From Alphaproteobacteria bacterium AO1-B (lineage in GTDB: Bacteria > Pseudomonadota > Alphaproteobacteria > Rhizobiales > Stappiaceae): a stretch of 64,000 nucleotides of DNA. Under the pieces are notes generated by a model, which was not told the origin of the DNA, searched no databases, and worked only from the letters and a program-made list of their open reading frames with translations. A program made the position numbers and the translations under genes. Every line of letters begins with the position of its first letter. The first letter of the stretch is position 1. This document shows, piece by piece, positions 18,722 through 27,549 of the stretch. The DNA lies in contig MLAX01000002.1 of assembly GCA_001890945.1 (NCBI GenBank), positions 682,001 through 746,000 on the forward strand, read 5' to 3'.

Positions 18722-19126
18722 TCAGCGCGACGTCTTTCTGCTGTGGTAGGTCAAGGCCATCCGGATCATCTGCCTCAACTCCAGCAGAGGCAGGGGTTTG
18801 GCGAGGGAAAGGTGCAGGCTGCGGTCACCGCCAAAGATGAGGTCTGGGAAGAGACCGCGCCATTCCGATACAAGACTGGTGTTGCAGGAAACATAAAGCG
18901 CAATGTCGCCCAACTCGGAACCATCACTCGCGATACGGATTGTCGTTCCTGATTTGGGTTTTTCCGTCAGATAGCTCGGCTGGCCCCATTTGAGCGTTTC
19001 GACAATTTTGCCGGCACCGTCAGTCTCAGCGGCCGTCTCGAGTATCAAGCGGCGGAGCTCAAGCAACCCATCGCGGATGTCTGGTGGCTCGCGCTCTATG
19101 ACTGAAAGTGCGTCAATGTCCGGCAT
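18722..19126 (-). CDS. DUF1801 domain protein
   Basis: A 134-residue soluble protein of the DUF1801 (YdhG-like) fold. Visible family features are the helix LLELRRLILETAAE, the TLKWGQPSYL segment and a C-terminal PLPLLELRQMIRMAL helix. Function is unknown in this family. A strong GGGGAGGG ribosome site precedes the ATG, which lies one base after the stop of the AEC carrier gene, so the two are very likely co-transcribed. Confidence 0.78.
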   Translation of the reverse strand: MPDIDALSVIEREPPDIRDGLLELRRLILETAAETDGAGKIVETLKWGQPSYLTEKPKSGTTIRIASDGSELGDIALYVSCNTSLVSEWRGLFPDLIFGGDRSLHLSLAKPLPLLELRQMIRMALTYHSRKTSR

Positions 19127-19127
19127 A

Positions 19128-20105
19128 TCACCCTCCCCGCATGACTTCTGCGAACCCGGTCGGGAGTGCGCCTGTGGTGATGGCCCAAATGAAGGTGGTC
19201 ACAGTGACGATTGATACAAGCGTGCCTATCAGGACAAAGCTCGAGGCCCGTTGGACATAAGTCCCGTAATGCTGGGCGATGACGAACACGTTTGTCGCCG
19301 GTGGCAAACATGCCATCAGGACCGCCGTCGCGATCCAGACCGGGTCGATATTCCCAAGCCACATCAACAACAAGAAGATCAGCAATGGATGCACGATCAG
19401 CTTCACAGCCAGAACGATCGGTAGTTCGATCGGGATCCGGCCAATTGGGCGGATGGCTATGCTGACCCCCATGGCAAAGAGCGCACAAGGCGCTGCGGCG
19501 TTGCTCAGGTAGGTCAGGAGTGTCGAAAACGCCTGGGGTTGCTGCAGCTCAAAAGCAGCAGCCAACACCCCTGCGATGGTCGCCAGAATGAACGGGTGGC
19601 TGAAGATCCGCCAAAGAATGCTTTTGACGGTATCTGCGATGCTTTGATCTTCAGCGCCCGCGACTGCCATCATCATTGGCGCTAGGATGAACATCAGGGC
19701 ATTATCGAACGACAGGATGAGAGCTGTCGGCACCGTCGCTTCTTCTCCGAGAACCGCGAGCGTCAGCCCCGGCCCCATGTAGCCGACGTTGGAATACGCG
19801 CCTGCAATACCCAGAATCGTTGATTCGGCGATGCTCCCCCGAGTGGCAACCACCCCGATGCAGAAGGCCACCGCGAACACGATGTAAGTGGTGAAGGTTG
19901 TGGCCGCGATAAACGCGAAGTTCGCCAATTCCTCAAAAGGGGTTCCGGATAACAGCCTAAAAAACAATGCGGGCAGAGCCAGATAGACGACAAAGAAGTT
20001 CATCCAGCTCAAACCGGCTTCGGGGATCTGTTTGATTTTGCCGGCCGCGTAGCCCAGGAAAATCAGCCCGAAAAACGGTAGAGAAAGCGAGATGACGTTC
20101 TGCAT
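19128..20105 (-). CDS. AEC family transporter (auxin efflux carrier-like permease)
   Basis: A 325-residue protein with about ten membrane segments in two halves of five, as in the AEC/BART family. The motifs AYSNVGYMGPGLT in the first half and ACLPPATNVFVIAQHY in the second match the family's conserved Asn/Pro-containing broken helices. Characterised bacterial members move malate, malonate or other carboxylates; the substrate here is unknown. The start at 20105 is chosen because the first membrane helix begins right after it. The open frame upstream reads as low-quality sequence, and the ribosome site is weak. Confidence 0.82.
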   Translation of the reverse strand: MQNVISLSLPFFGLIFLGYAAGKIKQIPEAGLSWMNFFVVYLALPALFFRLLSGTPFEELANFAFIAATTFTTYIVFAVAFCIGVVATRGSIAESTILGIAGAYSNVGYMGPGLTLAVLGEEATVPTALILSFDNALMFILAPMMMAVAGAEDQSIADTVKSILWRIFSHPFILATIAGVLAAAFELQQPQAFSTLLTYLSNAAAPCALFAMGVSIAIRPIGRIPIELPIVLAVKLIVHPLLIFLLLMWLGNIDPVWIATAVLMACLPPATNVFVIAQHYGTYVQRASSFVLIGTLVSIVTVTTFIWAITTGALPTGFAEVMRGG

Positions 20106-20364
20106 AGTGAGTTCAAAATACTTGCGTTTGGCAGGCCGGTTGCGGTGATACGCGGCTGAGCGCTTGCATAATCGTGCTGCCTTCGATAAGGACCCCAACA
20201 TGCAAGACGGCGCGCCGGATCGCATTCCAAACAGGTCTTGAGGTGAACCGCAAGGCCATAACGTTCCGTATGCCGCTTGTCCCGTGTGCTTTTGGCGGAA
20301 CGGTGAGACCAATTCAGGCCGTGTGGACCGGGACTGTCCACCATCAGTGACCAGCACAGCTTCT

Positions 20365-21261
20365 ATGACGTTTCGAAACCACCTTGAAAGCCTACTGCTT
20401 TCCGCAGCGATTGGCCTTTTCCGGTTGTTCCCGGTGGATTTTGCGTCTTGGCTGATGGGACGTTGCTGGCGCTGGATTGCTCCTTTGAATGCGCGTCACA
20501 AACGGGCGCTGACGCATCTGGAAAACGCTTTTCCGGACATGCCACTCAAAGAACGGGAAAAAATCGTTTTGGGGATGTGGGATAATCTCGGCCGAGTCGC
20601 TGCCGAGACCTTCCATATCGACCGGCTCCTGCATGAAGATCATCGGTTCGAGGCCGATGCCGACGAGATCACGCAGGCGGTTCTCCGCGGGGAACAGGCC
20701 GCGCTGTTCGTGTCGTTTCACAGTGGCAATTGGGAAATGTGCGTTCAGCCCGCGGTGATGGACAGCCTTGAGATTACCGGGGTCTATCAGGCTTTGAAAA
20801 ACCCGGAGGCCGACAAGGCTCTCCGCTCGTTGCGGAAGGACCTTTACAAGGGCGGTTTGTTGTCGAAAGGTCACCAGACAGCGCGAAAGATCTTGTCGAC
20901 CCTGAAAGCTGGCGGGATTGTCGCTATCATGGGCGATCTTCGCGAGACCCGGGGAATTCAGGTCCCGTTTTTCGGTCAGATGGCTTATGCAAACCCAATT
21001 CCCGCCTCTCTGGCCCGATCCTGCGGTGTGCCGATTGTCCTTGGACGGGTGATCCGAAAGAACGGCGTGAACTTCCGCATAGAAGGGCGTGCAATCTCCG
21101 TGCCCGTCACAGATGACCGGCAGGCGGACATTGAAGCGGCGACTGTCCGTATTCATGAGATTTTTGAAGAATGGATTCGCGAGCATCCTGAGCAATGGAT
21201 GTGGATCCATAAGAAATGGGCTGCAGCTGGAAGCGCCGCTCCGGCGAAGGACGCCGCGTAA
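20365..21261 (+). CDS. Lipid A biosynthesis lauroyl (lysophospholipid) acyltransferase family protein
   Basis: A 298-residue LpxL/HtrB-type acyltransferase with one N-terminal membrane helix. The catalytic H-x4-E motif is present in SFHSGNWEM, and [15 protein letters not shown] matches the conserved central segment. The family transfers acyl chains from ACP to lipid A precursors at the inner membrane. The gene runs into the CoA lyase gene 86 bases downstream. No clear ribosome site marks the start: the ATG at 20365 precedes the hydrophobic helix, and a GTG at 20347 is possible. Confidence 0.82.
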   Translation: MTFRNHLESLLLSAAIGLFRLFPVDFASWLMGRCWRWIAPLNARHKRALTHLENAFPDMPLKEREKIVLGMWDNLGRVAAETFHIDRLLHEDHRFEADADEITQAVLRGEQAALFVSFHSGNWEMCVQPAVMDSLEITGVYQALKNPEADKALRSLRKDLYKGGLLSKGHQTARKILSTLKAGGIVAIMGDLRETRGIQVPFFGQMAYANPIPASLARSCGVPIVLGRVIRKNGVNFRIEGRAISVPVTDDRQADIEAATVRIHEIFEEWIREHPEQWMWIHKKWAAAGSAAPAKDAA

Positions 21262-21347
21262 GCGGGCCGCGCCTGTCCGCCTTTCGGAGCAGTTGCAGTG
21301 CAACATTTGGAAGATATGCTAGGGCCACAATTGTGGAGGACAGCATT

Positions 21348-22391
21348 TTGACCAAAACCCCGAGCGCATTTTACAAACCCCTAGCGATTGGCGCGCCGGA
21401 TCCCTTCCGTGAACTGCCCGTTACCCTTGAGCGGATGATCCATTTCGTTCCGCCGCATATTGAGAAAATGCGAGCCAAGGTGCCGGATCTCATTGCCAAG
21501 GTGGACGTGGTCCTCGGCAATCTCGAGGACGCAATTCCCGCCGATGCCAAAACGGACGCACGCCGTGGCTTCATCCAGATGGCCCAAGACAACGACTTCG
21601 GCCAGACCGGGCTTTGGACAAGGGTCAACTGCCTGAACAGCCCGTGGTTTTTGGACGATCTGATGGAAATCGTTCCGGCAGTTGGTGAGAAACTCGATGT
21701 CATCATGCTGCCGAAAGTCGAAGGTCCTTGGGACATTCACTATCTCGACCAGCTTCTTGCGCAGCTTGAAGCGAAGGCGGGCATTCAAAAACCGATCCTC
21801 ATTCACGCGATCCTTGAGACCGCCGAAGGGGTGAAGAATGTTGAGGCGATTGCCGCTGCAAGTCCGCGGATGCACGGCATGAGCCTGGGGCCGGCTGATC
21901 TTGCAGCCTCGCGTGGCATGAAAACCACCCGGGTTGGTGGCGGACATCCAGATTACGCAGTTCTTGCAGACCCTACCGAAGGTGCGGCACGAACGGCTTA
22001 CCAGCAAGATCTTTGGCATTACACGGTGGCAAAGATGGTGGATGCCTGCCTATCGTATGGATTGAAGCCGTTTTATGGGCCATTCGGCGATTTTTCCGAT
22101 ACCGATGCGTGCGAGAGCCAGTTCCGCAATTCATTTCTGATGGGCTGCCTCGGTGCCTGGTCACTGCACCCGACACAAATCGACATTGCAAAACGTGTCT
22201 TTTCGCCAGATCCCGGCGAAGTGGCGTTTGCCATGAAGATCCTTGATGCCATGCCCGATGGCACAGGCGCAGTCATGATCGATGGAAAAATGCAAGATGA
22301 TGCAACCTGGAAACAGGCCAAGGTGATTGTTGACCTGGCTAAAGTTGTCGCATCCAAGGATGCAGAACTTGCAGCAGTTTACGGTCTTTAG
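21348..22391 (+). CDS. HpcH/HpaI aldolase/citrate lyase family CoA lyase (malyl-CoA lyase type), TTG start
   Basis: A 347-residue CitE-like protein. Members cleave malyl-CoA or beta-methylmalyl-CoA to glyoxylate plus acetyl- or propionyl-CoA. Visible are the metal-binding region [26 protein letters not shown], the [20 protein letters not shown] segment with its Glu, and [19 protein letters not shown] near the C-terminus. The start is a TTG at 21348 with a perfect GGAGGA seven bases upstream; an ATG 132 bases earlier would overlap the acyltransferase gene and lacks a ribosome site. The exact CoA substrate cannot be told from sequence. Confidence 0.83.
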   Translation: MTKTPSAFYKPLAIGAPDPFRELPVTLERMIHFVPPHIEKMRAKVPDLIAKVDVVLGNLEDAIPADAKTDARRGFIQMAQDNDFGQTGLWTRVNCLNSPWFLDDLMEIVPAVGEKLDVIMLPKVEGPWDIHYLDQLLAQLEAKAGIQKPILIHAILETAEGVKNVEAIAAASPRMHGMSLGPADLAASRGMKTTRVGGGHPDYAVLADPTEGAARTAYQQDLWHYTVAKMVDACLSYGLKPFYGPFGDFSDTDACESQFRNSFLMGCLGAWSLHPTQIDIAKRVFSPDPGEVAFAMKILDAMPDGTGAVMIDGKMQDDATWKQAKVIVDLAKVVASKDAELAAVYGL

Positions 22392-22432
22392 ATTTCGGCA
22401 AGTTTGCCGAGCTAATATTGACACTTAGACCC

Positions 22433-22475
22433 CTTGCATGTGCACAATAGGAAAGCTACTTCCTGCACATGCAAG
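22433..22475 (+). promoter_or_regulatory. Hairpin / inverted repeat in the leader of hspQ
   Basis: CTTGCATGTGCA (22433-22444) and TGCACATGCAAG (22464-22475) are perfect 12-bp inverted arms around a 19-base loop that itself contains GGAA/TTCC. The repeat ends 20 bases before the hspQ ATG. No T-run follows, so it is not a standard terminator of the upstream CoA lyase gene. A TTGACA lies at 22418-22423 and CACAAT at 22443-22448 (19-base spacing), a weak promoter candidate inside the left arm. It could be an operator or a 5' UTR structure. Confidence 0.5.
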
Positions 22476-22495
22476 CAGTTGGCGATTGAGTAATC

Positions 22496-22819
22496 ATGCG
22501 TACGGCGAAATTCAAAATCGGTCAGGTGGTTCGGCACCGGGTGTACCCCTTTCGCGGGGTAATCTTTGATGTCGATCCGACCTTCAGCAACACCGAAGAA
22601 TGGTGGGATGCCATTCCAGAAGACGTTCGTCCGAAACGCGACCAGCCGTTTTATCATCTGCTCGCCGAAAACGATGAAACCGAGTACGTCGCTTATGTCA
22701 GCGAACAAAATCTTGTTCCCGACATGACAGGTGAGCCGGTGCGCCATCCGCAGGTTGCTGAGATCTTCGAAGAACAGTCAGATGGCTCTTATCTGCCGCG
22801 GTCGGTGGAGATGCACTGA
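22496..22819 (+). CDS. hspQ: Heat shock protein HspQ (YccV family)
   Basis: A 107-residue small protein of the HspQ/hemimethylated-DNA-binding fold. The opening FKIGQVVRHRVYPFRGVIFDVDP and later PFYHLLAEND and YVSEQNLVPD match the family over its whole length (E. coli HspQ is 105 residues). In enterobacteria it is heat induced and acts as a specificity factor for Lon. The ribosome site is weak (GATTGAG), and an unusual hairpin lies just upstream. The gene is closed by a clear terminator. Confidence 0.9.
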   Translation: MRTAKFKIGQVVRHRVYPFRGVIFDVDPTFSNTEEWWDAIPEDVRPKRDQPFYHLLAENDETEYVAYVSEQNLVPDMTGEPVRHPQVAEIFEEQSDGSYLPRSVEMH

Positions 22820-22850
22820 AGACCTTCCCGATTAACAGCTCCGAAGATTG

Positions 22851-22880
22851 AAAGCCGGGTCACTAGGTCCGGCTTTTTTG
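22851..22880 (+). terminator. Rho-independent terminator of hspQ
   Basis: AAAGCCGG, a ten-base loop, CCGGCTTT, continuing as a run of T (CTTTTTTG) on the plus strand, 31 bases after the hspQ stop. Confidence 0.85.
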
Positions 22881-22908
22881 TTGGCCACGTCCCTGTTTTC
22901 CGACACAA

Positions 22909-22940
22909 ACAAAAAGGCCGGAGCATTTTCGCTCCGGCCT
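22909..22940 (-). terminator. Rho-independent terminator of the IalB-family gene
   Basis: On the minus strand AGGCCGGAGC, loop GAAAAT, GCTCCGGCCT, followed by TTTTTGTTTG. It is a perfect 10-bp stem, 28 bases after the stop of the gene at 22969. It faces the hspQ terminator. Confidence 0.9.
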
Positions 22941-22968
22941 GATCGGATACTATCACTAAGAAGAGATC

Positions 22969-23586
22969 TTACTGGTTCGCCGCGTTTTGTGCGTCGATCA
23001 GCTTCTGACGTGCCTCATCAGCCCGTTTCTGCAACTCGTTCTGCAGTTCTTCCTGACGCTTTTGCAGCTCAGCAATGTCCATCGGCGCGCCGTCATAGAC
23101 CTTGGTGAAGCCAATTAGCGTGACGTCAAAAGCGATTTCCTTGCCCTGCTGGTTGAACGGGATAACCCGCATGCCACCGCCCTGCTTCATCGCGTTGACG
23201 AAGTTGTTGTCGATTGCCAACTCGGCGTAACACGCATTCGGCGCACAGATGCTGTACTTGCCCTGCACCGGCTTGCTGTCATCGATCTGGATGCGAACGC
23301 CTGGCTGAATCAAAACCCCGGTCGGTACGGCCACCAGGAGCTTCTTCCGAGCTTCGCCTTCAACTTCCTGAATGGCGACGTTGCTCAGGAACTGACCGGT
23401 ATTCGTCCGCAACTCAATAGAAATAAAGCAGACTTCCTTGTTGTTGGTCTGCTCGTTCTTGTTACACGCCTTTGTCCAAGGGCTCTCTTCTTCCTGGGCA
23501 ATTGCGGGAGCACTTGCGAAAGAAGACAGGGTCACGAGCGCGGCGGCGGCGCCAGCGATCAATCCTCTTTTCAAAACACTCTTCAT
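22969..23586 (-). CDS. Invasion-associated locus B (IalB) family exported protein
   Basis: A 205-residue secreted protein. A Sec leader (MKSVLKRGLIAGAAAALVTL, cleavage near APAIAQ) is followed by an IalB domain with paired cysteines: ACNKNEQTNNKEVCF and SICAPNACYAEL. The last ~40 residues (ELQKRQEELQNELQKRADEA) are a strongly charged, probable coiled coil, an addition seen in some rhizobial members. IalB was named for Bartonella host-cell invasion, but homologues are widespread in free-living alphaproteobacteria, so no virulence role is claimed. The start at 23586 has GAGGAC upstream; the longer frame is spurious. Confidence 0.87.
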   Translation of the reverse strand: MKSVLKRGLIAGAAAALVTLSSFASAPAIAQEEESPWTKACNKNEQTNNKEVCFISIELRTNTGQFLSNVAIQEVEGEARKKLLVAVPTGVLIQPGVRIQIDDSKPVQGKYSICAPNACYAELAIDNNFVNAMKQGGGMRVIPFNQQGKEIAFDVTLIGFTKVYDGAPMDIAELQKRQEELQNELQKRADEARQKLIDAQNAANQ

Positions 23587-23821
23587 CGAAACGTCCTCAA
23601 TCGTGGATGTGCAAATCTTTGCGCTGTTCTGTGACATTCCGCATACAACCGCAAGACCCGGCCGCGCTTTCATGTCGGTTTTCCATGGTAAGACACCCAA
23701 TTTGGGCAAGAGGGTGACCGATATGCAACGCACTTTCCGATCTGCGAAACAATTCTGAATATCCAACAGTTTCCTGCTTGTTCGGCGCGCTGCCTTTATT
23801 TCCTTGTGGTACGCTTTTGAA

Positions 23822-25738
23822 ATGAGAATCAACCGGTTTTCCGTATTTGTGATGTTCAACTGGCCGCGACGTTCAGAAAAAAGCAGCTGTGCGAAAACCG
23901 CACAGGCGGTGCTGTTTGCCGGTTCTCTCGGCATGGCCACTGTGATTTCGACACTTCTCGGTCCCGCCGCATATTCGGCCGACGACTCGGTCGAATGGTC
24001 TCATGGCATTGCGATGCATGGCGAACCGGCCCTGGCACCTGATGCGCCTTTCCCATACGCAAATCCCGATGCTCCGAAAGGCGGTTCCATCACATTGGGT
24101 GTTCAAGGGACTTTCAACAGCCTGAATTCTTTCATCGTTCAAGGTGGCTGGACATCTGCCCGGGGTATGCGGGAACGTCAATTCGGCAACAACATCTTTG
24201 AAAGCCTGCTGGTTCGGTCTTATGCAGAGCCGTTTTCCCTTTACGGGCTGCTCGCACAGCGCGTTCGATTGCCAGATAGCCGCGAATGGATTGAGTTTGA
24301 ACTCAATCCGGACGCCAAATTCTCAGATGGTTCGCCGGTTACAGTTGAAGACGTGATCTTTTCCCTTGAAATCATAGAGGAAAAGGGACGTCCGCCGTTC
24401 CGTAACTGGTATGCGCAGATTAAGGAAAAGAGTATCACTGCGCCCGACCGGCTGAAACTGGTCTTTGAAAACGGCGACAACCGGGAACTGCCCCTGCTGG
24501 TTGCCCTTGCCCCGATCTTTTCCAAAAAACACACAGATGCCGAGACGTTCGACCGTTCGACCCTCACACCGCTTGTTGCCTCCGGCCCCTACACATTCAA
24601 GACTATCGAGCCGGGCCGGCTGGTGGTTTACGAGAAGAATCCGGACTACTGGGCGAACGACCTACCGGTCAAAAAGGGTTTCGACAATTTCGATGAGATC
24701 CGGGTCGAATACTATCGCGATGAGACCACGCTCCAGGAATCATTCAAAAAAGGCCTCATCGACTTTCTGAAATTCGGTGATCCCGTTCGCTGGGCTACAG
24801 GCTTTGACTTTCCTGCCGCCAAGGATGGCGATGTCATAAAGCTGGAGATCCCGCGTGGTGTTCCAGCGCCCACGCAAGGCATGGCGTTCAACACCCGGCG
24901 AGACCAATTCTCCGATCGGGTGACCCGAAAAGCACTCAGGATGCTGTTCGACTTCAAGTGGGTGAACGACAATCTCTACTATGGGCTCTACAGGCGGACA
25001 GCTGGTTATTGGGACAATTCCGAACTGTCATCGATCGGCCGGCCTGCGAGCGAACGAGAACGCGCTTTGCTTGCCCCCTTCCCCGATGCCGTTGATCCGG
25101 ACGTTCTGGAGGGCACGTGGCGGCCGGCAGATGCGGATGGCTCTGGCAGGGACCGAAAAGTTCTCCGTGCGGCCCTGAATGAATTCAAGAAAGCCGGATA
25201 CGCGCTTCAAGACCGCAAGCTGATCCATCAGGAAACAGGCGAACCGCTCAGTTTCGAAATCCTGTCCAAGAACGAAGACGAGGAAAAACTGGCTCTTGCC
25301 TACATCCGGACCCTTGAGTTGCTTGGAATAGAGGCAACGGTTCGCAGTGTAGATCCGTCCCAGTTCGAAGACAGGCGCACACGGCGTGATTTCGACATGG
25401 TGTTCAACACCTGGACGTCTTCGCTGTCTCCTGGCGCAGAACAATACGGGCGGTGGTCATCACAAGCTGCTGAAGCTGAGGGATCCTTCAACTTCGTCGG
25501 GGCCAGCGAACCGGCGATTGATGCCCTGATCGACGAAATCGTCGGTGCCCGGTCCAGGGAACACTTTGTCGATGCGGTGCGCGCCTTCGACCGGGTTCTG
25601 ATCTCAGGGGCCTACTCGGTACCGCTTTATCACTTGCCCGACTATTGGGCCGCACACTGGAAACGCGTTTCGCCGCCGAGCCACCATTCTCTTTATGGGG
25701 ATGAACTGGACACGTGGTGGTCAACCTCACTCAACTGA
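23822..25738 (+). CDS. ABC transporter substrate-binding protein, family 5 (YejA-like peptide/opine type)
   Basis: A 638-residue periplasmic binding protein of the dipeptide/oligopeptide family (SBP_bac_5). The N-terminus has Arg residues then a long hydrophobic stretch ending near AAYSADD, a probable leader. The mature part shows HGIAMHGEP, YANPDAPKGGSITLG and FNSLNSFIVQG, the pattern of the YejA/long oligopeptide-binding subgroup. The conserved DAKFSDGSPVTVEDVIFSLE motif follows. No permease or ATPase genes lie next to it, so it is an orphan subunit or works with a transporter encoded elsewhere. The start is uncertain (ATG 23822 or 23852); neither has a good ribosome site. The next gene follows after 24 bases. 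Confidence 0.85.
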   Translation: MRINRFSVFVMFNWPRRSEKSSCAKTAQAVLFAGSLGMATVISTLLGPAAYSADDSVEWSHGIAMHGEPALAPDAPFPYANPDAPKGGSITLGVQGTFNSLNSFIVQGGWTSARGMRERQFGNNIFESLLVRSYAEPFSLYGLLAQRVRLPDSREWIEFELNPDAKFSDGSPVTVEDVIFSLEIIEEKGRPPFRNWYAQIKEKSITAPDRLKLVFENGDNRELPLLVALAPIFSKKHTDAETFDRSTLTPLVASGPYTFKTIEPGRLVVYEKNPDYWANDLPVKKGFDNFDEIRVEYYRDETTLQESFKKGLIDFLKFGDPVRWATGFDFPAAKDGDVIKLEIPRGVPAPTQGMAFNTRRDQFSDRVTRKALRMLFDFKWVNDNLYYGLYRRTAGYWDNSELSSIGRPASERERALLAPFPDAVDPDVLEGTWRPADADGSGRDRKVLRAALNEFKKAGYALQDRKLIHQETGEPLSFEILSKNEDEEKLALAYIRTLELLGIEATVRSVDPSQFEDRRTRRDFDMVFNTWTSSLSPGAEQYGRWSSQAAEAEGSFNFVGASEPAIDALIDEIVGARSREHFVDAVRAFDRVLISGAYSVPLYHLPDYWAAHWKRVSPPSHHSLYGDELDTWWSTSLN

Positions 25739-25762
25739 TCGGACCTACGGACAACTTGAAAA

Positions 25763-27397
25763 ATGAAAGTAACGCCTGAAAGCCTGGTGCAGGAACATCA
25801 TGAAAGCGGAGCCTGGTCCGATTTGCCGCTTGATGAAATTTTCCGCCAAACCGCAGAAACCCACCCTGACCGTGTCGCCATCGTCGATGCGCCGGATCGC
25901 GCAACCTGGACAGGTGGCGCACCACGCCGACTGACATACGCTGAAGCGGATCGCGAGATCGACAAGCTTGCCGCGTTTTATGGCGCTGTCGGGCTCACGC
26001 AAGATCATGTGGTTGGAGTCCAATCGCCCAACACCGTAGACACCGTCATTGCAATATTGGCCGCCTTGCGCGCCGATTTGATCGTTTCCCCGCTGCCCCT
26101 TCATTGGCGGCAGAAGAACGTTCTGGATGCGCTTAATTCGATCGGTGCAAAGGGCCTGATTGCGGCAGACCGGATTGAAACCCGGGATGTTGGCACAGCC
26201 GCGCGGGATGTGGCGGCGGAACTGTTTTCGCTGCGCTTTGTTTTCGGTCTTGGAAAGGACATCCCAGACGGGTTGATCGAACTTGGACCAATGCTTGCCG
26301 AAATGGGAGATGAGCTGCAGTTCGAGCGGAGCGAACCGCGCCCAGATCCCGCGGATCATGCGGCGACCATCTGCTGGAGCCGGAGCGGCGAAGAAAACAT
26401 GCCGGTCAGCCGGTGCCACAATCATTGGACGTCCTGCGGCACTTTGGTGATCAACGAAGCGCATATCAAGGAAGCGGGCAATATTGTCCTCCCCTATTCC
26501 CTCAGCGGGCTGACAGGTCTTGGCGGCGGGCTTGTGCCCTGGCTGATGACGGCAGGAACGCTTCATCTTCATCACCCGACGTCGCTTGCTAATCTTGCCG
26601 ACCACGCCAAAGCCGTCAAAGCGGATGTTGTTCTCGCACCGGGGCCACTTGCGCAGACACTGGACCGTAAGCTTGGCGATGTGAACACAACCCTCCTGGC
26701 TGCCTGGAACATCTCGTCGCCGCAGCCAACAACGTTCGTACCGCGCAGGCGTATGGTTGATCTCAATATCGCCGACGAATTTGCCCTGACGGCCCACGCG
26801 CGGGGCCCGAGTGCGAAATCAAGGCCCATACCCCTGGGAAAGCATCAGGGGCCAGAGGGGTGTGAAAGCGGGCCAGCCCTAGTCGAAATCGCCGTCTCTG
26901 AGACATTTGAAGACCAAATGCCGACCTTGCTGGTGCGTGGTCCAATGGTGCCCGATATCGGGTGGCGGACACTAAACGGCAATCAGCGCCGCCTGCGGTG
27001 GGAAGGCAACGGATATCTGAATACAAATATCAAGGTCTCTGTCACCGATGAAGGGCTGAATGGTTTCGGCGTGCCGGGTCTTTATGCCTTGGGCACCGGT
27101 AACCTGGAGACGATTGATGTTATCTATTCGTCTTATCCCGGGATACGGGAAGCGGCCGCGTTCATTGTCGAAGACCCGGTCCTCGGTGCGCGCATGTACG
27201 CGGCCCTTGTTCCAGAACCCGGCCACGTGCCCGATGCCGGTGCTTTTTTCGCCTATCTTGACGCTGAGGGAGTTGACCTTGCCAAAATCCCACACAGAGT
27301 GTTGATATTGCAATCGTTGCCGCGAAACGACGACGGTACGGTGTGCCGGGACCGATTGACACTACGCACACAAAGGCTGCCTGCGGCTGTCGCGTAA
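25763..27397 (+). CDS. Degenerate adenylate-forming (AMP-binding) family protein
   Basis: A 544-residue protein with the overall layout of acyl-CoA synthetases: an N-terminal FRQTAETHPDRVAIV and LTYAEADREIDKLAAF, an ILAALRADLIVSPLPL segment, and a small C-terminal domain. The hallmark motifs are lost. The phosphate-binding loop region (residues ~201-217) reads ICWSRSGEENMPVSR instead of a TSGTTGxPK pattern. The catalytic Lys of the terminal xxPRTxxGK motif is replaced by Thr526 (LPRNDDGTVCRD). The frame is intact and long, so this is not simple decay. It probably lacks normal adenylation activity, or has a different one. It may be co-transcribed with the peptide-binding protein upstream. Confidence 0.7.
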   Translation: MKVTPESLVQEHHESGAWSDLPLDEIFRQTAETHPDRVAIVDAPDRATWTGGAPRRLTYAEADREIDKLAAFYGAVGLTQDHVVGVQSPNTVDTVIAILAALRADLIVSPLPLHWRQKNVLDALNSIGAKGLIAADRIETRDVGTAARDVAAELFSLRFVFGLGKDIPDGLIELGPMLAEMGDELQFERSEPRPDPADHAATICWSRSGEENMPVSRCHNHWTSCGTLVINEAHIKEAGNIVLPYSLSGLTGLGGGLVPWLMTAGTLHLHHPTSLANLADHAKAVKADVVLAPGPLAQTLDRKLGDVNTTLLAAWNISSPQPTTFVPRRRMVDLNIADEFALTAHARGPSAKSRPIPLGKHQGPEGCESGPALVEIAVSETFEDQMPTLLVRGPMVPDIGWRTLNGNQRRLRWEGNGYLNTNIKVSVTDEGLNGFGVPGLYALGTGNLETIDVIYSSYPGIREAAAFIVEDPVLGARMYAALVPEPGHVPDAGAFFAYLDAEGVDLAKIPHRVLILQSLPRNDDGTVCRDRLTLRTQRLPAAVA

Positions 27398-27549
27398 TAT
27401 AAGAGGGGCCTGATGAAGGCAGGTCGATGGTGGGAAACGGGATGGACGTAGAAACCTCGCTCTCTTGGCGCGGACCTTATTGGTATGTGGGACGGTGCCC
27501 TCTCCGTCCAGCGTCTTCCCATGCTGAGAACGATCAAGAAGTCTCTCTG

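Noticed and set aside
25763..27397. Annotation of the adenylate-forming gene as a pseudogene
   Set aside because: The frame is continuous over 544 codons with the expected two-domain length; motif loss without stops or frameshifts fits a diverged protein better than decay.
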